Shown here piece after piece: positions 8,034 to 16,962 of a DNA stretch of 42,896 nucleotides. Each line of letters starts with the position of its first letter. Position 1 is the first letter of the stretch. The translations under genes and the position numbers were made by a program. The notes beneath the pieces are model-generated. The model made no database searches, was not told the origin of the DNA, and saw only the letters and a program-made list of their open reading frames with translations. Source of the DNA: Luteitalea sp. (GTDB lineage Bacteria; Acidobacteriota; Vicinamibacteria; Vicinamibacterales; Vicinamibacteraceae); assembly GCA_009377495.1 (NCBI GenBank), contig WHTZ01000055.1, positions 1-42,896 on the forward strand, given 5' to 3'.

Positions 8034-9578
8034 ATGAAGGCACTGCAGACGCTCGATTTCGTCGTCATCGTCATATACCTCGCCGCCATTGCCGCCATCG
8101 GCCTTTGGTACGCTCGAAGTCAACGGACGACCGACGACTACTTTCTCGCCGGCCGCTCCATTCCGGGTTGGGCGGTGGGTTTTTCGCTGGTGGGAACGAT
8201 CATCAGCAGCGTCAGCTTCGTTGCGTTGCCGGGCACCGCGTTTTCTGGCGGATGGTGGCTCCTGATCCCGAATCTGATGGCGCTACCGGTGCTGCTCCTC
8301 GTGATGGCGTACCTCGTGCCTTTTTATCGGCGTGTCGTTCGCATGAGCAGTTACGAATATCTCGAACGCCGCTTTGGTGTTGGCGCCCGTCTCTACGGCG
8401 CTGCGAGTTTCCTCGTACTTCGTATCGTCGATCTCGGCTTCACGCTGCTGCTGACGGCCATTGCGGTCGAGGTGATGACTGGCTGGGATATCTACCTGGT
8501 CCTGGCGGGTGTGGGAATCTTCACGCTGATCTACACGGTGATTGGCGGCGTCCAAGCGGTGATCTGGACCGACGTCGTGCAGGGAATCATCCTCTTTGCG
8601 GGCGCCCTCATTCTGCTCGCCATCCTGATGTTTACACCGCCGGGCGGTCCGGGCGCCGTACTGAGTGCGGCGTATGAGGGCGGCCGGTTTAGCCTCGGTG
8701 ACTTCGGCCTCGTGTCGTCGGGCGATCGTGCGACGTTCTGGCTGCTCGCGCTCGCCGGGCTGATCCACTTCGGGCGCTCTTATGCGACCGAGCAGAACAT
8801 GGTCCAGCGGTATCTCGTGGCCCGGACCGATGGCGATGCCCGCCGCGGCATCATGGTCGGCGTCATCGGCTCGGTGTTGATCTGGACGATCTTCTTTCTC
8901 ATCGGGTCCTGCCTCTGGGCCTTCTTCCAGTTAACGGCGGCGGGCTTGCCGGCCCACGTCGCCCGGCGTCCCGACGACATCGTGCCTTACTTCATCGTCC
9001 ATTGGGTGCCGCAGGGGATCGTGGGCCTCCTGCTCGCCGCGATCCTTGCGGCTGCGAATTCCACGGTCAGCGCGGACCTTAACAGCGTCGCCACCGTCGC
9101 CACTCAGGATTTTTTCGCTCGCGCGCGTCCCTCGTCCGACGACCGCGTGCGACTATGGTTCGGCCGTGCCGCCGTGCTCGTCGCCGGCCTCGCCTCAATT
9201 ACTACGGCCGCCTTCCTGGCAGCTCGGCGCGGGCAGGCCGTGTACGAAATCTTCATCACGCTGTCGATGATTCTCGCCGGCGGCATGCTCGGCTTGTTCG
9301 CACTCGGCTTCTTCTCACGTGACGCTACGAGACGCGGCGCGTACGCCGCGATCGTCGTCTGCATGATGTTCGTTCTGTGGGCCACGATCACCGGGCCGCT
9401 GGACGTCGACATCGGGATGAACTTCAAGATGCATCCCATGACCATCGGCATCTTCGGCAATCTGATCATGTTCGTGACTGGCTGGACGGCAAGCAGATTT
9501 TTAGGTGGACCTAGGGCGGATCTGGCGGGACTCACCCTCGGACGAACCGCCCGTGCAGATACGGCGAAGGCGGGGTGA
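8034..9578 (+). CDS. SSS-family sodium:solute symporter
   Basis: 514 residues with about 13 hydrophobic segments from residue 8 to about 500, the usual length and topology for the solute:sodium symporter family. Recognisable parts are DYFLAGRSIPGWAVGFSL in TM1-2, SSYEYLERRFG, an AVIWTDVVQG segment in the middle, and AAANSTVSADLNSVATVATQDF in the TM8-9 region. It sits in the inner membrane and imports a small solute with Na+. Its place next to the acid-sugar operon and divergent from the kinase suggests a sugar acid or sugar. The 3' end faces IclR regulator A (18 bp between stops). A degraded copy of the C-terminus survives at 12199-12432 facing IclR regulator B. Confidence 0.93.
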   Translation: MKALQTLDFVVIVIYLAAIAAIGLWYARSQRTTDDYFLAGRSIPGWAVGFSLVGTIISSVSFVALPGTAFSGGWWLLIPNLMALPVLLLVMAYLVPFYRRVVRMSSYEYLERRFGVGARLYGAASFLVLRIVDLGFTLLLTAIAVEVMTGWDIYLVLAGVGIFTLIYTVIGGVQAVIWTDVVQGIILFAGALILLAILMFTPPGGPGAVLSAAYEGGRFSLGDFGLVSSGDRATFWLLALAGLIHFGRSYATEQNMVQRYLVARTDGDARRGIMVGVIGSVLIWTIFFLIGSCLWAFFQLTAAGLPAHVARRPDDIVPYFIVHWVPQGIVGLLLAAILAAANSTVSADLNSVATVATQDFFARARPSSDDRVRLWFGRAAVLVAGLASITTAAFLAARRGQAVYEIFITLSMILAGGMLGLFALGFFSRDATRRGAYAAIVVCMMFVLWATITGPLDVDIGMNFKMHPMTIGIFGNLIMFVTGWTASRFLGGPRADLAGLTLGRTARADTAKAG

Positions 9579-9596
9579 ACGCTTCCGCCGATGTCC

Positions 9597-10493
9597 TTAT
9601 CGTGATGGCTGGGCGATGGTTGTGGCGCGCGAGACGTCGAGCAGCGCGTTGACGATCTCCGTTTCGCGCTGAGGCGTCATCCTAATCAGCGGGCAAATCA
9701 GGCTCATCGCGGCGATGACCTCCCTCCGCTCGTCGAACAGCGGCACCCCATAACAGCCGATACCCGCGGCAGATTCCTCGTGCTCCCGCGCCCATCCGCG
9801 CGAGCGAATCTCCTCATGCTCATCCAGAATCGCAACGCGGTCCACGATGGTGTGGTCCGTCAGTCGGATGAGTCCATAACACTGGAGGATGCGATCGACG
9901 CGTTCCCGGGGTTGAAACGCGGTGATCGCCTTCGCCATCGAACTACAGTGCGGCGGAAGCGTCTTGCCCACCACGTTGGTGGCGCGGACGTCCTGCACCG
10001 CTTCGATGACGTCGATCACCTGAACCCGATCGCCAAACAGGAACGCGAGGCTCGTGGTCTCGTTGAACCGCCGGTTCAACTGATCGAGGAGCGGGTGCAT
10101 CTGTGCTCGGGTCTCTTCTGCCCGCTGGTAAAGAAGGCCGTGGGTGAACTTTGGGGCCAGACGGTATGATCCGTCTGCATTGCGCAGCAGATAACCGCGT
10201 CCCTCCAGCGTAGCAAGCACCCGAAAGAGAGACGATTCAGGAACACTGCTCATCAGGGCGATTTCTGACAAATTCAGCGTCGTATCGGATGTCGGAAAGC
10301 ACTCGATGACGGTGAGCGCCCGTTCGATCGCTGTGCCTACCAAGAATTTCGACCTCGCAGCATTCGGACTGGGCGACGGGCTTGCGGAAGCGTCTGCGGG
10401 TTCGTGGCGGTGAACGACACGAGGTGTATGGCCGAAGCGTGCGGCATTCGTTGCCGAGCCGGGCGCGATGATGGTGCTTCGGCGAGCGGCCAT
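9597..10493 (-). CDS. IclR-family transcriptional regulator A
   Basis: 298 residues from the ATG at 10493; longer frames run to 10910 but enter mobile-element debris. After a low-complexity N-terminal extension of about 55 residues comes the winged helix (AIERALTVIECFP, LSEIALMSSVPESSLFRVLATLEGRGYLLRNADGSYRLAPK), then the IclR effector domain with SLAFLFGDRVQVIDVIEA, GKTLPPHCSSMAKAI and SAAGIGCYGVPLFDERREVIAAMSLICP. It is highly similar to regulator B at 12350. Placed convergent to the symporter and close to operon 1, it probably senses the pathway substrate. The GAAA...TTTC dyads in six promoters of the window are of the size and shape bound by IclR proteins (inference). The start is uncertain because the 5' flank has been rearranged. 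Confidence 0.88.
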   Translation of the reverse strand: MAARRSTIIAPGSATNAARFGHTPRVVHRHEPADASASPSPSPNAARSKFLVGTAIERALTVIECFPTSDTTLNLSEIALMSSVPESSLFRVLATLEGRGYLLRNADGSYRLAPKFTHGLLYQRAEETRAQMHPLLDQLNRRFNETTSLAFLFGDRVQVIDVIEAVQDVRATNVVGKTLPPHCSSMAKAITAFQPRERVDRILQCYGLIRLTDHTIVDRVAILDEHEEIRSRGWAREHEESAAGIGCYGVPLFDERREVIAAMSLICPLIRMTPQRETEIVNALLDVSRATTIAQPSR

Positions 10494-10679
10494 TCCGCGC
10501 GATGAGCGTGAGCGTCGTAGAATCCGGGTCAGGCGGCGCGCCCGTACCGGTGGTGAAGGCCGCCGACCTACGGGATCGCCACGATGCGGCCTGTGCTGGC
10601 CGGAGCGATCGGGCGGGGAATCGGCGAGTCCTTGTCGAGCGACAGATGGGTGCGCGTTCGTTCGTAGTAGCCGGCAACG

Positions 10680-11349
10680 GCAAGCGGACCGCGTGGTGGT
10701 CGACGCCGACGCCCGTGCGCGGATCCTCGCGCTCGCGACGGACTTCCCGCGGTGATGGCACGATCCGCACACGCCCGATCGCGAACGGAAACGCATGGCC
10801 CGCCTGCTCATGGACGATGTCACGCTGATCAAAGGCGGCGACGGCCTGACCGCGCACGTCCGTTTTCGCGGGGGCGCGACCACCACGCTCACGCTGACGA
10901 GAGCGCTCAACGCCTGGCAGCTCCGGGAGACCAGCGCGGAGATCGTCGCGGAGATCGATCATCTGCTCGACAGTCACGCGGACCGGGACATCGCGACGAT
11001 ACTGAACGCACGCGGCTATGTGTCAGGCACGGGGCAGCCGTTTCAGCCCGGCATCGTGAAACACATCCGACATGGCCACCACCTCCGCTCCCTGTATGCG
11101 CGACTCCGGGCCCGCGGGTTGCTGACACGGGACGAGATGGCCGACCGCTTGAAGGTCTCCGCCGACACCGTGAAGATTGGGGGGCGGCACGGCCTGCTCC
11201 CACGCCATCGCTGCAACGACAAAGACGAATGTCTGTACGAGCCGCCCGGCTCGGACGCCCCCATCAAAATGCAGGGTCGTCGTCTGTCGGATCGACGACG
11301 GCCCAACTTGCTCCCGGATCAGACCAGTGAGGTGCAGTATGAAGCGTAG
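10680..11349 (+). pseudogene. Serine recombinase/resolvase, C-terminal remnant
   Basis: The frame from 10795 (MARLLMDDVTLIKGG, VRFRGGATTTLTL, LTRDEMADRLKVSADTVK, ending SEVQYEA at 11349) looks like the C-terminal part of the large serine-recombinase-like proteins with an HTH after a beta-ribbon region. The same frame continues upstream (ADRVVVDADARARILALATDFP) but is broken by a TGA at about 10753-10755. The N-terminal resolvase domain with the catalytic serine is absent. Its end abuts the truncated integrase remnant, so it is debris from a mobile element inserted between the two IclR genes. Confidence 0.7.
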
Positions 11350-12128
11350 TCCTTCTGCCACGGCGAACGCGGCGCCGTGAGAAGTTCATCAATGCCCATC
11401 GTCTTCGCGGTCTCCACCCATGCATCGAACGCGTGGTCGCGATCCCGGATCAGGTATTGAGGCGCGTGGTCCCAGGGGAACGCTTCGCGCAGCTATTGAA
11501 CCGTCCACGCCGCGGTCGGATGCTCGGTGACGCCCACGTGTACGACACGCCGGCGCTCATGGGCGAGAATCACGAGCACGAACAGCAGGCGACACGTCGC
11601 GGTCGGCACCACGAAGAAGTCCGCCGCCATCACTTGCCCGATGTGATTCGCCAAGAACGCACGCCATGTCTGCGACGGCGGTTGTCGACGGCGCGCCATG
11701 TATTTCGCGACCGTGGCCTGACAGACGTCAATCCCCAGTTTGAGCAATTCGCCGTGGATCCGAGGCGCGCCCCATAGCCGGTTCGTCTGCGACATCGTTC
11801 GAATCAGCGCTCGCACGTCGGCTGCTGTGGTTGGTCGACCAGTGCGTCTGCGGCTTTTCCACGTCCAGAACAACCGGAAGCCACGGCGGTGCCAGGCGAT
11901 GACGGTCTCCGGTTGGACGATGACGACTGCCGTTCGCCACGCGGTCCAGACGCGCGACAGCCACACGCAGAGCCAACGGTCCGCCCTGACGAGCCGCGAC
12001 CGACGCGGCCGCGACCGCTGAAGCACCTGCGACTGATGGCGCAAGGCCAACACCTCAAGGTGCAACGCGGCGCGCGACTGCGCCACACCTCGGAGGGTCA
12101 GCAGAAGCGAGAGTAGAACGGAGGTCAT
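11345..12128 (-). pseudogene. IS3/IS481-like DDE integrase (rve core), nonsense and 3'-truncated
   Basis: Start at 12128. The N-terminal part (LALRHQSQVLQRS, VIVQPETVIAWHRRGFRLFWTWKSRRRTGRPT) and the linker (RLWGAPRIHGELLKLGIDV, ATVAKYMARRRQPPSQTWRAFL) are typical of integrase-core transposases. The first catalytic Asp is in MAADFFVVPTAT. A TAG at 11493-11495 replaces an expected Gln codon; beyond it the frame continues (LREAFPWDHAPQYLIRDRD, with the second Asp; ELLTAPRSPWQK) and is cut at about 11345, before the third acidic residue. Two lesions plus the missing Glu mean it cannot transpose. No terminal inverted repeats were recognised. Confidence 0.82.
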
Positions 12129-12198
12129 CGCCGAGCAGCGTATCCGTGGTTAGCCGTAACATCAACGGGCGCAACAGGAACGGACTTTTCAGTAGCCA

Positions 12199-12432
12199 CT
12201 GCTCATCGGCATCCTCAGCCACTTCGTGCTGTTCGGCATCGGGTGTGCCGCGAGCGTGATCCTGGGCGGCCACCGGCCCGATTTGACGGGGCTCACGGTC
12301 TGGGATGTGCCGGGTGGACGCGCAGTGGGACGCGCCACGGCGGGTCGCGTCACTGCGAGCGGAGCGTCAGCGTCGTCGCCCTTGAGATCTCGAGCAGCGC
12401 CTGGACAATCTCCGCCTCACGTTCGGGACTGA
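12199..12432 (+). pseudogene. C-terminal remnant of a second SSS symporter
   Basis: Reading + from 12199: LLIGILSHFVLFGIGCAASV, then ILGGHRPDLTGLTVWDVPGG. This aligns with the last 50 or so residues of the intact symporter at 8034-9578 (TIGIFGNLIMFVTGWTASRF, LGGPRADLAGLTLG). The rest of the gene is gone; upstream lies the integrase remnant. The frame runs to a TGA at 12430-12432, overlapping the 3' end of IclR regulator B. In both places a symporter tail faces an IclR gene, showing that a symporter-IclR unit was duplicated before this copy was destroyed. Confidence 0.7.
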
Positions 12433-13210
12433 TGCGAACGAGTGGGCAGATGATGCTCAGGGCCGCCACGACGCGGCGTCGCTCGTCGAACAGCGGCGCG
12501 CCGTAGCAGCAGATGCCGGCTACCGACTCTTCCTGCTCCTGCGCCCACCCCTGCTCCCGGATGCGATCGTGCTCCGCCAAGATGGCGAGGCGATCCACCG
12601 TCGTCTTCTCGCTCAGGCGAATCAAGCCGTAGACCTGCAAGATCCGATCGACGCGCTCGCGCGGCTGAAACGCCGTGATGACCTTCGCCATCGAGCTGCA
12701 GTGCGGCGGCAGCGTCTTGCCGAGCACATTCGTGGCGCGCACGTCCTGCACCGCCTCGATGACGTCGATCACCTGGATGCGGTCGCCGAAGAGGAACGCC
12801 AGGCTCGTAGTCTCGTTGAAGCGCCGGTTTAGCTGATCGAGCAGCGGATGGACTTGCCGACGCGTCGCCTCCCCACGCTCGTGCACGAGGCCGTAGACCA
12901 TCTTTGGCGCGAGCCGATATGACCCGTCCGCGTTGCGCAGGAGATAGCTGCGACTCTGGAGCGTGGCCAGCACCCGGAAGAGCGACGACTCCGGGAAGCC
13001 GCTCATGACGGCGATCTCCGACAGGCTCAGCGAGGTGTCGGCGTCGGGAAAGCACTCCAGGACCGTGAGCGCGCGGCCGATCGCCTTGGAGTGGTATTCG
13101 CCTCCGGCAGTCTCGGCATCGAGACCGGAGGGTCGCGCCTTGGGACGGCGTCGGCGCACCACAGCCGTTGCCGTTGCGGCATTGCTATCCTTGGTTCGCT
13201 TGCTATGCAT
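12350..13210 (-). CDS. IclR-family transcriptional regulator B
   Basis: 286 residues. A basic N-terminal extension (about 1-40) is followed by the winged helix (AIGRALTVLECFP, LSEIAVMSGFPESSLFRVLATLQSRSYLLRNADGSYRLAPK) and the IclR effector-binding domain (SLAFLFGDRIQVIDVIEA, GKTLPPHCSSMAKVI, SVAGICCYGAPLFDERRRVVAALSIICP). It has the same layout and most of the same residues as regulator A, including the unusual shared stretch EAVQDVRATNV, so it is a paralogue from a local duplication. The ribosome site before the ATG is weak. A poor match to the six-copy operator motif lies at 13278-13302, 68 bp upstream, and could serve autoregulation. Dimer or tetramer DNA-binding protein; ligand unknown. 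Confidence 0.9.
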   Translation of the reverse strand: MHSKRTKDSNAATATAVVRRRRPKARPSGLDAETAGGEYHSKAIGRALTVLECFPDADTSLSLSEIAVMSGFPESSLFRVLATLQSRSYLLRNADGSYRLAPKMVYGLVHERGEATRRQVHPLLDQLNRRFNETTSLAFLFGDRIQVIDVIEAVQDVRATNVLGKTLPPHCSSMAKVITAFQPRERVDRILQVYGLIRLSEKTTVDRLAILAEHDRIREQGWAQEQEESVAGICCYGAPLFDERRRVVAALSIICPLVRISPEREAEIVQALLEISRATTLTLRSQ

Positions 13211-13329
13211 GGGGGCAACTCACGACTGGCATTCGCGGAGAGGAATTGGCACCGAAGTAAAGCCCTATCCGCCTTCTGAAAATAAATACCAACAATTGTA
13301 ACAGACCGTCGCCATGTCGGCGGCGGCAC

Positions 13330-13830
13330 CGCCTGCAGCGCGTGCGGCCGCTGATAAAGCGCGAACGCGTAGGAGGTATCGCCTCCCTCGACCAGAAGGT
13401 ACTGTCGACCGTCCAGCAGAAGGTGATCGGGGCGTTCGAGACGTTGCCGATCCGCGAGTGCCACAGCGGCGTCCCGTTCTGCGCGTCGTACGCCACGATG
13501 TGGCCGCCCGCGTTGCCGGAGAACACGAGCTTGGCCGGCGTGGCGAGGAGCTCGCCGCCCCCACCGCCACCTGACAGGCCGGAAATGGCTGGCGCCAGGC
13601 GACCTCGCCGGTTCGTCGGATCAATGGCCGTCGGGAAGTTGCCGCCCGATCTCGCCGACTTCCTCTTGCCGAGCACCAACGATCCGCGCGGATCGGGATC
13701 GGTCAGACAAAAGATCGAGTAGGTGTTCTTCTCCGCCACGTAGATGAGGCCCGCAGCGAGAGCGGGCCGGCAACACCACGGCGTCAGCAGCAAAGCAACG
13801 ACCTCGGGCTTCGAGCCCGTGCCGCGACTG
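13330..13830 (-). pseudogene. PQQ-binding-like beta-propeller protein, C-terminal remnant with frameshifts
   Basis: Three minus-strand frames together read as the end of a PQQ-dependent dehydrogenase or propeller protein: AAGLIYVAEKNTYSIF and LTDPDPRGS, GNFPTAIDPTN; then GEVAWRQPFPA; then GGGGGELLATPAKLVFSGN, AGGHIVAYDAQNGTPLWHSR, IGNVSNAPITF; then LLDGRQYLLVEGGDTSYAFALYQR. At least two frameshifts join them. The N-terminal part is missing because the preceding gene (esterase) ends at 13850. Such proteins are periplasmic alcohol or sugar oxidases; this copy is dead. Confidence 0.75.
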
Positions 13831-13849
13831 CCCAACGCCGCGACCTCGG

Positions 13850-15688
13850 CTATTGCACCAGCGCGAGCGCTGCCTTCAGGCCTCCAATGCGTTGAATCCC
13901 GGGCACGAAGAAGCTGCCGACGAAATCGCGGTCGGACCCCGTGAAGCGCCCGAGATCTCCAGTCCACCGGACAGGCGCCTTGGCGACCGCGGCAGCGAAC
14001 AGCGTCCACACCGCGGCCTTGCCGAGTCCCGTGACGCGAACGTCCTTCGCCCCCTGCTGCCGGAGGAACGCGATTGCAGTAAGGATGTCCTGCACGCGTT
14101 CCGCATCGTCCGTCTTGTTGAAGGTCGTGAAGTAGCGTGTCGTGGGGCGCGGCGGGACCGACGTGTCGGTCCGGAAGGCCGTCACGAGCAGCACGGCGCG
14201 GCGCGAGCGAACGAGCGCATCGACCTCCGTGGACTTGGAGGCCTCCTCCGCGCCACCGTCGTGCACGACGATCGTATCAGGCACGCCATCGCCGACGCGC
14301 AGGCACACGACTCGATCGCCGCGCCCTTCGCGGCTCAGCACAAGCTGGTGGCCCTCGACTCCGCTGATCACGCGCCGCGGCCATTCGGCAGCCAGCACGA
14401 GCACTAGGCGCTCCTTCACCAGTTCGCGCTCCACTATGCGCGCCGTCTGCCCCGCGCCCATCTCGATCCACGCGTTCCGCACCCCTTCAAAGGACAACGC
14501 CTTCTCGGGCAGGCTCCGTCCGCTCCACACGAGCATGTTGCGGAGGTGTTCCGGTCGGCCGGGCCGCTCCGCGAAGTTCGCCGGATCGTGGTCGCCCAGC
14601 ATGTGCTTGCCGAAGAAGCGATACACCGCTTCCCGCGCCTGCTGGTTGTAGTTGTGAGGCGCGTCCACCTGGACGGTCTCGACGAGGCTCGCTTTGCCGT
14701 ACAACGCGTAAATCGACCGAATGGCCGGGAACTCGACTTCCGGCGTGCTCTTCGTCCGATCGCCCGTCGCGGACACGATTAACATCGGGCGCGGCGCGAT
14801 CGTCGCCGCAATCTCCACGTTGAACGTGCCGAGGCGCAGCCCCGGCGCGTTCTCGCATGGCGAGCCGCCCTGCATGATGGCCGAAATCATGACGACCGGC
14901 GCGGCGCACGTCACGCGATCGTCCACGGCGGCCAGGAAGAAGGTCTGTGTCCCTCCGCCTGACGCGCCCGTGACCGCGATGCGCTGCTCGTCCACGTCGG
15001 GCAGAGACTGAAGGAAGTCGACGCTTCGGATCGAGTTCCACAACTGGAGCGCAAACGGGCCGAAGCTCCATAGCTGCTCCTCTTCGTCGCCGAAGGCATG
15101 CGGTGTTTGAAGCGTATCGGTGTAGCCGACCATGTCGTAGGAAAAGACGACATACCCTTGCCGCGCCAGATTGATGCAGCGCGCGGGAACCGACACAAGC
15201 GACGTGTGCTCGAGCCGGCCGTAGTGCCAGTGCCCGTGAGGGGAAAGAACGCCTGGGAAGGGACCGGTACGCCCACGCGGCCGGTAGAGATTTCCGCAGA
15301 GGTAGTAGCGCGGCAGTGTTTCGATGTAGACCTTTTCGACCGAGTAGTCTGCCCTGTCGATGCGTCCGAAGATCTGCGGGTTCAGCCGCGTCTTCTCGGG
15401 CATGGGATAGAGCCCCGCCGCGCAAAGAATCTGCCGGCGCAGGTGCGCCGCACGCACCTGCCAATCGCTTAGCGACCCCGTAACCGGCATCGTGAAGTGA
15501 GTGTCCTTGTGCGGCAGGTTCACAACACGCGCGTCCACTCTGGGGATGGCCGCCGGCGACGACGAGCGGCGCAGCCGGGGTCGAAGCCCCGCCCATGCGG
15601 CCGCGTGAGGGAGATCCGGCGGGATGAGCGCAGTCGCTGACAACGCCGCGAGGTGCGTGCTCCAAGCGAGGAAGGTCCTTCTGTCCAT
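13850..15688 (-). CDS. Exported alpha/beta hydrolase, acetyl-xylan-esterase-like
   Basis: 612 residues with a Tat-like or Sec signal (MDRRTFLAWSTHLAALSAT). The fold starts with VLSPHGHWHYGRLEH (about 147-161), FSYDMVGYTD and the nucleophile elbow GASGGGT with Ser243; a late AAPVVMIS and a charge-relay His likely in VDAPHNYNQQA. This arrangement is found in the large secreted esterases related to acetyl xylan esterases (CE7/CE15-like) that are common in polysaccharide-degrading bacteria. The C-terminal 200 residues form a second, degenerate hydrolase-like domain. It lies on the same strand as the DUF6807, Gfo/Idh/MocA and HpcH genes upstream (236 bp after DUF6807), so it may end that transcript. 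It could remove acetyl or other esters from an incoming glycan (inference). Confidence 0.8.
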   Translation of the reverse strand: MDRRTFLAWSTHLAALSATALIPPDLPHAAAWAGLRPRLRRSSSPAAIPRVDARVVNLPHKDTHFTMPVTGSLSDWQVRAAHLRRQILCAAGLYPMPEKTRLNPQIFGRIDRADYSVEKVYIETLPRYYLCGNLYRPRGRTGPFPGVLSPHGHWHYGRLEHTSLVSVPARCINLARQGYVVFSYDMVGYTDTLQTPHAFGDEEEQLWSFGPFALQLWNSIRSVDFLQSLPDVDEQRIAVTGASGGGTQTFFLAAVDDRVTCAAPVVMISAIMQGGSPCENAPGLRLGTFNVEIAATIAPRPMLIVSATGDRTKSTPEVEFPAIRSIYALYGKASLVETVQVDAPHNYNQQAREAVYRFFGKHMLGDHDPANFAERPGRPEHLRNMLVWSGRSLPEKALSFEGVRNAWIEMGAGQTARIVERELVKERLVLVLAAEWPRRVISGVEGHQLVLSREGRGDRVVCLRVGDGVPDTIVVHDGGAEEASKSTEVDALVRSRRAVLLVTAFRTDTSVPPRPTTRYFTTFNKTDDAERVQDILTAIAFLRQQGAKDVRVTGLGKAAVWTLFAAAVAKAPVRWTGDLGRFTGSDRDFVGSFFVPGIQRIGGLKAALALVQ

Positions 15689-15924
15689 CGACGTCTCCGG
15701 TCAGGGCCCGACGGTTGCCGGCCATGCAGCCACGACAGGCCCGCGAGACGCGCGCAGGGTCGCGAGTGGTGGGGCCGTTTCGTCGCCGTGCGGCAGGCGG
15801 AGCCCGATTGCGCCGCCGCTCCCCCAGACGCTGGGTGTCATGCGCACGCCACAGCGTTGGCGTCGGCGGCGCGCGGCACGCCACGCTCGCGATGCGCTGC
15901 GCACGGTGCGGCAGTTTGCCGGAG
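15689..15924. other. Gap between DUF6807 and esterase genes
   Basis: 236 very GC-rich bases with no convincing gene, promoter or T-tailed hairpin. Frames crossing it are extensions of shadow frames. It may be leader for the esterase, whose CGGAGA ribosome site lies at its end. Confidence 0.4.
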
Positions 15925-16932
15925 CTACGGGGCGCCGGCCGCGCCCAGGTACTGCTGATAGGCCGCCGCGATGTTCGTCTGCTGTTTGGAGTCGGCCGAG
16001 TGGACGAGCACGCCGTAGCGAAGGCGCAGCGTGTCTCCTCGCTTGACGACAACTTCGCTCTTCGGCCCCGCCTTCATCGCTGCGCGGCCGAACGGGTTGG
16101 CGGCGATGAAGCCGTAGGCGCGAGCGTGATACCAACTCTTGCGGAAGTTGGCAGGATGCGGCATCACGGTGAGGCCGATCCACTTGCCCTCCAACGTCCC
16201 GCTGTAGTCGATCCAGTCGGACTGTGTGCCCCAGATCTCCTTGGCGCCCGTCCGGCCGGCCGCGTCGGTGATCCCGCCGCCGAACTGCTCTGCCAGCCGG
16301 GTCTGCACGCGAATGCCCAGGCCCATCTCCTCCTGGTCGCCGAACACGATCGCCTCCATCTCTCCGTACGGAGCGAACGTGCTGTCCCACACGAGCAGGT
16401 ATCCCTCCCGTATCGCGAGAATTGTGTACGACACCTCCTCCGAGGCGATGCGGTCCGTGCTTGCTGCCTTCAGATAGTAGTTGCGGACCGCGAAGCGTCC
16501 CATCCCCGCACCGCCTTCGGGGGAGCTGGTGAACCTCTCGTGCTCGACCTTCGCCTTCAGCCGCCAGTAGTCGTTGCCGCTTAGGTCGCCAAAGGCCATC
16601 CAGATGCCGGGATGCATCGTCGCGTGATCGGTGAGATCGTTCACCTGGTCCGGCGGGTGATTTCGCGTGACGCGGCTGCCCGCCGGCGTCATGACGTGCG
16701 TGAAATACGGCCGCGGGATCTGTGGGTCGGCATACCTGTAGTCGGCGAACGGACGTCCGCCGACCTCGATGTGCAGCACGTTCGGCTCGTGCCGGAAGGT
16801 GACCGCCGGCCGCGCCGAGCCCTGGGCGTCCGCGGCGGGATTCGCCGCCCTGCAGCCCGCGGCGTTCCACAGGCCCGCGCCGGACGCCACGCTCAACGCG
16901 AGCGCGAGAACCCGATGTCGAGAGGTCGCCAT
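15925..16932 (-). CDS. DUF6807 family protein (often labelled 'PmoA'), copy 1
   Basis: 335 residues. A signal sequence ends in a possible lipobox (NAAGC, Cys near 27). The body carries VLHIEVGGRPFADYRYAD, RPYFTHVMTPAG, RNHPPD, DHATMHPGIWMAFGDLSGNDYWR, DQEEMGLGIRVQT, WIDYSGTLEGKWIGLTVMPHPANFR and SWYHARAYGFIAANPFG, the standard layout of DUF6807. The database name 'PmoA' does not mean particulate methane monooxygenase: there are no membrane helices and no other Pmo genes. Biochemical function is unknown. It follows the Gfo/Idh/MocA gene by 30 bp, and the same order recurs at 41842, so the two proteins probably act together outside the cytoplasm. His and Trp residues in conserved turns could bind a metal or sugar (inference). 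Confidence 0.88.
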   Translation of the reverse strand: MATSRHRVLALALSVASGAGLWNAAGCRAANPAADAQGSARPAVTFRHEPNVLHIEVGGRPFADYRYADPQIPRPYFTHVMTPAGSRVTRNHPPDQVNDLTDHATMHPGIWMAFGDLSGNDYWRLKAKVEHERFTSSPEGGAGMGRFAVRNYYLKAASTDRIASEEVSYTILAIREGYLLVWDSTFAPYGEMEAIVFGDQEEMGLGIRVQTRLAEQFGGGITDAAGRTGAKEIWGTQSDWIDYSGTLEGKWIGLTVMPHPANFRKSWYHARAYGFIAANPFGRAAMKAGPKSEVVVKRGDTLRLRYGVLVHSADSKQQTNIAAAYQQYLGAAGAP

Positions 16933-16962
16933 GCTTATCGTTCTCTCTCGTGACTGTCGACG

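Noticed and set aside
13203..14009. 268-codon minus-strand frame as one gene
   Set aside because: It joins unrelated frames: the end overlaps the esterase in another frame, and only its middle matches the PQQ-type remnant, which needs other frames to be continuous.
15925..16932. Methane monooxygenase subunit PmoA
   Set aside because: Soluble exported DUF6807 protein without membrane helices or Pmo neighbours; the name is an annotation artefact.
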